Assembly: GCA_964591245.1 (NCBI GenBank)
Contig: CAZPZZ010000146.1
Coordinates: 1 to 10,320 of the forward strand
From: CAZPZZ01 sp964591245
Lineage (GTDB): Bacteria > Acidobacteriota > Vicinamibacteria > Vicinamibacterales > UBA8438
Direction: 5' to 3'
Length of the DNA stretch: 10,320 nucleotides
Part shown: positions 7,225 through 10,320 of the stretch, piece after piece
How the letters are laid out: every line of letters starts with the position of its first letter
Position numbering within the stretch: position 1 is the first letter of the stretch
The notes under the pieces: model-generated
Told to the model about the DNA's origin: nothing
What the model saw: the letters and a program-made list of their open reading frames with translations, nothing else
Databases searched by the model: none
Program-made: the position numbers and the translations under genes

Positions 7225-8691
7225 TTGTCGTCATCCCAGGCCAACGCGCCACCCATCCCAGTTTGGGCCCGCCTCATCGACGGGATCACCGTGCTCGCCG
7301 CGGTGATTGCCATCCACGTACTCGTATTCGGCCCCCTGCGCATGGGGATACTCTCCATCGGTGACCCTTGGCGTGCACTCATTGTTGCTCTTATCTTCGG
7401 CGCCATACGCCACTACCACGTCCACACACCGGCCCTTCACATCCGGCTCTGGAGGGCGCTGTCCCGAAGCTGGCGAAACGATGCCGTGCAGGTCGCTTGG
7501 CCTATTGCCGCCCTCACCCGGTGCACCGTCCTGCTCGTCGGTTACTTGGCGGTCGTCTCTGTCGGCTTTCCCCCTAACGCCCCTCCCTATCGGATTTCAG
7601 ACAACGAAGCCATCAACCTCCCGTTGCGCTGGGATACGGGCTGGTACCTCGGCATCGCCATCGACGGGTATCAGTGGCGTCCTGAGGTTCAAGGCCAACA
7701 AAACATCGCCTTCTTTCCGGGGTATCCGCTCACCACCAGGGCCGTCGCGATGGCGCTTGGCGCCCAAAGTGTCGTACGCCAGTGGCGTGACCTTCCCCCC
7801 AGGCTCGCCATGCAGCGGATGCAGCAGACCTACCTTTCCTCGGCCCTCCTCGTCACCCTGCTATCGTTCGCCTGGGCTCTGGTCTGGCTCTATCGGCTCG
7901 CCCGCGAACATCTAGATGAACCCGAAGCGCGGGCGGCACTGCTACTCCTGTCGACCTATCCATTCGCGATGTTCTTCAGCGCTGCCTACACGGAATCGCT
8001 GATGCTACTCGCCGTGGCCGGGGCTTTCTACCACTTCAAACAAGAGCGCTGGGTTGCCGCCGCCGGATGGGGTCTCCTCGCCGGCCTCACCCGTCCCAAC
8101 GGCTTCCTCCTAGCGGGTCCTCTCTGCATCCTGGCCCTTCAGCACCTCGCAAGTCGACGCACCGCAACGACGCACTGGGGTCAACTGCGGGCCCGGGCTC
8201 TCGCCCTGACTGCGGTCGCCGCCATGCCGGCTATCGGCGCCGTACTCTACAGCATGTTTATGTATATCCTGACCGGCAACCCGTTCGAGTGGCGGGAAGC
8301 CCATACCGCCTGGGGCCGCAGCTTCACGGGAGCTCCGACCCTCCTCCTCCCATTCGAATCGATCACCGAGAGAGGCGTTGTCGAGTACACCTCGGCACAA
8401 CCCGTCGAGACCATGAACGCCGTGGGCAGCCTCCTCGCCTGTGCGCTCGTGTGGCCGGTAACGCGGCGACTCGGAATCGCCTATGGACTCTTCATGGCGC
8501 GCAATCTTGCCCCTCCCCTCCTCTTTGGTGGGGTTCTCTCAATGGGACGAGTGACCAGCCTGCTCTTCCCGATGTTCATGTATCTCGCGCTGGTCTTGGC
8601 CGACTGGCAACGCCAAGCACTCATTGCCACCTTTGCCTGTTTGCAGGGGTTGGCAGCCGTGCTCTTCTTCACCTGGCGAGTGTTCCTATGA
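7225..8691 (+). CDS. PIG-V-like integral membrane mannosyltransferase (GT-C type)
   Basis: A 488-aa polytopic membrane protein with around ten hydrophobic segments. Family-like landmarks are LRWDTGWYLGIAIDGY (134-149), where the acidic D137 after the first large loop is the expected catalytic site of GT-C enzymes; FFPGYPL (163-169); a central STYPFAMFFSAAYTESLMLL stretch; and GLTRPNGFLLA. Eukaryotic PIG-V adds the second mannose to GPI anchors using dolichol-P-mannose on the lumenal side. Bacterial relatives are annotated as mannosyl- or hexosyltransferases acting on the outer face of the inner membrane. The acceptor here is unknown. The start is TTG at 7225: an in-frame TAG lies just upstream (7216-7218), no nearby ATG fits, and GGAAG sits 9 nt before it. 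A TACAAT (7138-7143) could be a -10 box, without a convincing -35. The next gene overlaps the stop by 4 bp and encodes the probable donor-making enzyme. Confidence 0.78.
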   Translation: MSSSQANAPPIPVWARLIDGITVLAAVIAIHVLVFGPLRMGILSIGDPWRALIVALIFGAIRHYHVHTPALHIRLWRALSRSWRNDAVQVAWPIAALTRCTVLLVGYLAVVSVGFPPNAPPYRISDNEAINLPLRWDTGWYLGIAIDGYQWRPEVQGQQNIAFFPGYPLTTRAVAMALGAQSVVRQWRDLPPRLAMQRMQQTYLSSALLVTLLSFAWALVWLYRLAREHLDEPEARAALLLLSTYPFAMFFSAAYTESLMLLAVAGAFYHFKQERWVAAAGWGLLAGLTRPNGFLLAGPLCILALQHLASRRTATTHWGQLRARALALTAVAAMPAIGAVLYSMFMYILTGNPFEWREAHTAWGRSFTGAPTLLLPFESITERGVVEYTSAQPVETMNAVGSLLACALVWPVTRRLGIAYGLFMARNLAPPLLFGGVLSMGRVTSLLFPMFMYLALVLADWQRQALIATFACLQGLAAVLFFTWRVFL

Positions 8692-9440
8692 CTACCTCGA
8701 AGCCGAAACAGGCGCTCGCGATTTTGCCGACGCTGAACGAGGCAAAGAACCTCCCCCTCCTGATTCCCAAGATTCTTGCCCATGGACAATTTCGCCTCCT
8801 GATCGTTGACGACCATTCCTCCGATGGTACGGGAGCCATTGCCGATGAACTGGCAGAGCAGTTTCCGGGGCGAATCACGGTTATCCATCGGACGGGCCGT
8901 CGAGGCCTTGGCCTCTCCTACGCCGAAGCCTTTCCCCAAGCCGCTGCGACCGACGTCGATGTGATCTGCCAGATGGACGCCGACCTCTCCCATGACCCGC
9001 AGTATCTCCCGGCCATGGTCGCCGCGACGGATCGCTTCGATGTGGTCATCGGCTCCCGCTACGCGGAGGGCGCGGGATTGGAGAACTGGCCTGGCTATCG
9101 CGCCGCACTCAGCGTTGGCGCCAATACGTATGTCCGTGCAGTGACCGGGCTCAGAGCGAAAGATTGCACCAGTGGATTTCGGTGCTGGCGCCGATCTGCG
9201 GTAAAGCAGATCAATTGGGACCGCGTTGGTGCTGAAGGATTCGCGTTCCTCGTCGAGACATTGTGCGAAGCTGCCCAGTCCGGCTGCCGGATCGGTGAAG
9301 TCCCGGTCGTCTTCGTCGGACGCAGGCACGGCGCCTCGAAACTCACCGCCCGCGTTTTCCGAGAGTCGCTGGTTGTGCCCTGGCGCGTCTTGTTACGCGC
9401 GCGACGACGATTACCCACACCACCCGCGGCCGAAGATTAA
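8688..9440 (+). CDS. Polyprenol-phosphate mannose synthase (GT2, DPM1-like)
   Basis: Transfers mannose from GDP-mannose to a polyprenyl phosphate at the inner face of the membrane. The 250-aa protein has the GT-A order of this subfamily: ILPTLNEAKNL (12-22), VDDHSSDGT (40-48) for nucleotide binding, GLGLSYAEAF (73-82), QMDADLSHDP (95-104) with the metal-binding DAD, VIGSRYAEGAGLENWP (120-135), KDCTSGFRCW (158-167) and GEVPVVFVGRRHGASKL (203-219). The GSRY..G.G..NW and R..G.SKL features distinguish DPM1-type synthases from general GT2 enzymes. It has no C-terminal membrane domain, like DPM1 of animals, so it must attach peripherally or through a partner. The ATG at 8688 overlaps the upstream TGA (ATGA), so it is coupled to the PIG-V-like gene. 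That pairing supports mannose as the sugar, though glucose (DPG synthase-like) cannot be excluded. A start at 8067 is only an upstream extension through the other gene. Confidence 0.9.
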   Translation: MTTSKPKQALAILPTLNEAKNLPLLIPKILAHGQFRLLIVDDHSSDGTGAIADELAEQFPGRITVIHRTGRRGLGLSYAEAFPQAAATDVDVICQMDADLSHDPQYLPAMVAATDRFDVVIGSRYAEGAGLENWPGYRAALSVGANTYVRAVTGLRAKDCTSGFRCWRRSAVKQINWDRVGAEGFAFLVETLCEAAQSGCRIGEVPVVFVGRRHGASKLTARVFRESLVVPWRVLLRARRRLPTPPAAED

Positions 9441-9543
9441 CGCGCAACAACCATCCAAGTTGCACGCTCGCCTCGCTGTGCAGTATCGTAACCGCAGTGT
9501 CCGCTTGCGGCAGTCCCACCCGCTGCGCCGTCTTTCCAGACGT

Positions 9544-9619
9544 GCCGAGGTAGCTCAGTCGGTAGAGCACATGACTGAAAATCATGGTGTCGGCAGTTCG
9601 ATTCTGCCCCTCGGCACCA
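9544..9619 (+). tRNA. tRNA-Phe (GAA anticodon)
   Basis: A complete cloverleaf of 76 nt including an encoded CCA (9617-9619). Acceptor GCCGAGG (9544-9550) pairs with CCTCGGC (9609-9615), discriminator A. The D-stem is GCTC/GAGC. The anticodon stem CATGA/TCATG encloses CTGAAAA, giving anticodon GAA. The T-arm is GGCAG-TTCGATT-CTGCC. It lies 103 bp after the mannose synthase gene, with only weak promoter-like sequence ahead (TTGCAC 9460, TATCGT 9484). No clear hairpin terminator follows. Minus-strand ORFs through it are artefacts. Confidence 0.97.
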
Positions 9620-10032
9620 CTCACTTTCCTTAATAAACACGGGCCTCTTTCCCCCATCCAACGATCCGAAACCCGGTCGCGACATCCCCCAGTTAGACAA
9701 ATCGCAGACAATCGCGCGGCGGTACCCCGGTAGACAAGCTCGTCCGGTGTCACGCATCACTCCACTTTCCCCACATCTTGGCGGCCATGGCGTACGCCAG
9801 CTCGGCCTTCGAGATATTGATGTACACGATCCTTCGAACGCTAACGGACCTAGGATCGATGCCTCTCCCGTTCGATAGACATATCGGGGACTCGTAGTCA
9901 TTTAACAAGCTTGGTTATTTCAATTCTTCGCAAGTCTTTGCGCCAATCACGTTAAGATCTGGCGTCTCGTCTGGTGGCAGCTCCATGGTCCAATCAACAA
10001 TAACTGGGTGCACTACGAGGGGGCGACCTTGA
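9620..10032. other. Gene-poor region after tRNA-Phe
   Basis: No recognisable gene, repeat of the tRNA 3' end, integrase or hairpin terminator is seen. The only reading frame with protein-like composition is on the minus strand, 9750-9908. It has about 52 codons from a TTG and ends in an amphipathic stretch KAELAYAMAAKMWGKW followed by TGA. It has no ATG upstream, no ribosome site and no family I recognise, so it may be the tail of a decayed gene or chance. Base composition is more mixed than in the neighbouring genes, with AT-rich patches near 9900-9930. Confidence 0.4.
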
Positions 10033-10290
10033 GGCGCTCGGCGATATGCCGACTACACCAAGGCTATCTTGAAGCCCACGCGCCCTTACCTGTATGGGCG
10101 CGTCATCGGAGTCGGCGCGGGGATTGGTAATGTTGCCAATCACTACCTAGACGACGCCCAGCTAGAAGGAGCGGATACGCAGAGGACCGCTGTGTCCCTC
10201 TTCTATCCAACGCCTTGCACCGTGAACCGGAGCGGTGTACGGTAGCGATTATCGAAGGTAGGTCCATTCAAAACGCGTCGAGGAGCCCAA
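10033..10290 (+). pseudogene. Probable decayed SAM-dependent methyltransferase fragment
   Basis: From 10033 a frame without any start codon reads RRYADYTKAILKPTRPYLYG followed by RVIGVGAGIGNV. This resembles the N-terminus of class I methyltransferases whose motif I is 'PYLGgrVLEVGAGIGN'; here the conserved acidic E of VLEVG is replaced by G. The frame stops at TAG 10243-10245. A neighbouring frame (about 10174-10260) then reads LLSNALHREPERCTVAIIEG, which could be the downstream part after a frameshift. The frame is closed by TGA at 10030-10032 immediately upstream. The missing start, altered motif and frame change suggest a relic of a gene of the kind often found beside glycosyltransferases. 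It may continue past the right edge. Short match, so moderate confidence at best. Confidence 0.42.
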
Positions 10291-10320
10291 GTCTGTTCGC
10301 AATCCAACCGCATCCATAGC

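Noticed and set aside
8067..8687. N-terminal 207-residue extension of the mannose synthase frame
   Set aside because: It runs out of frame through the PIG-V-like gene, is rich in P, R and H without fold-like pattern, and the GT2 domain starts exactly at the ATG at 8688.
9437..9901. Minus-strand 154-aa ORF containing GAESNCRHHDFQSCALP
   Set aside because: This peptide is the reverse-strand translation of tRNA-Phe, a well-known spurious 'conserved hypothetical' in databases. The same holds for the overlapping minus-strand frame 9343-9753 and the plus-strand frame 9226-9633.
9544..10320. tRNA-Phe as an integration site of a genomic island
   Set aside because: No integrase gene and no second copy of the tRNA 3' end are visible in the remaining 700 bases.

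Overview
The window (roughly 58% GC by eye) looks like chromosomal DNA of a Gram-negative-type bacterium with an exported M16 peptidase pair. No gene fixes the phylum. An Acidobacteriota-like or similar deep-branching, mid-to-high-GC environmental bacterium is my impression from RecA and the gene content, not a demonstrated assignment.

Layout. The left edge carries the 5' part of a minus-strand TPM-domain (YgcG-like) exported protein. Divergent from it is an intact recA with a textbook sigma70-type promoter (TTGACA-17-TAGAAT). recA converges, with only 7 bp between stops, on a two-gene minus-strand unit: a small ribbon-helix-helix (RHH) protein (2942-3193) followed by a solitary amino-type DNA methyltransferase (1633-2913). 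Upstream of this unit, in the space shared with a plus-strand FtsB/DivIC-like division gene (3319-3711), lies a 16-bp palindrome with a second inverted half-copy 28 bp away. It covers the -35 element of the division gene's promoter. This is the best candidate in the window for something undescribed: an RHH-controlled orphan methyltransferase whose operator also touches a cell-division promoter.

The centre holds a translationally coupled (ATGA overlap) pair of exported M16 proteins on the minus strand. The first has the HxxEH zinc site and an extra charged helical insertion. The second has lost all zinc ligands (SLTGS in place of HLFEH) but keeps an R...Y pair, as expected of the non-catalytic partner of an M16 heterodimer.

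Divergent from these is a coupled (ATGA) plus-strand pair: a PIG-V-like multi-spanning GT-C mannosyltransferase and a GT2 polyprenol-phosphate-mannose synthase. The second enzyme plausibly makes the lipid-linked mannose that the first uses outside the membrane. A tRNA-Phe(GAA) with encoded CCA follows. The last 700 bases are gene-poor and seem to hold the decayed start of a SAM-dependent methyltransferase gene.

No insertion sequence, CRISPR array, rRNA or replication origin is visible.
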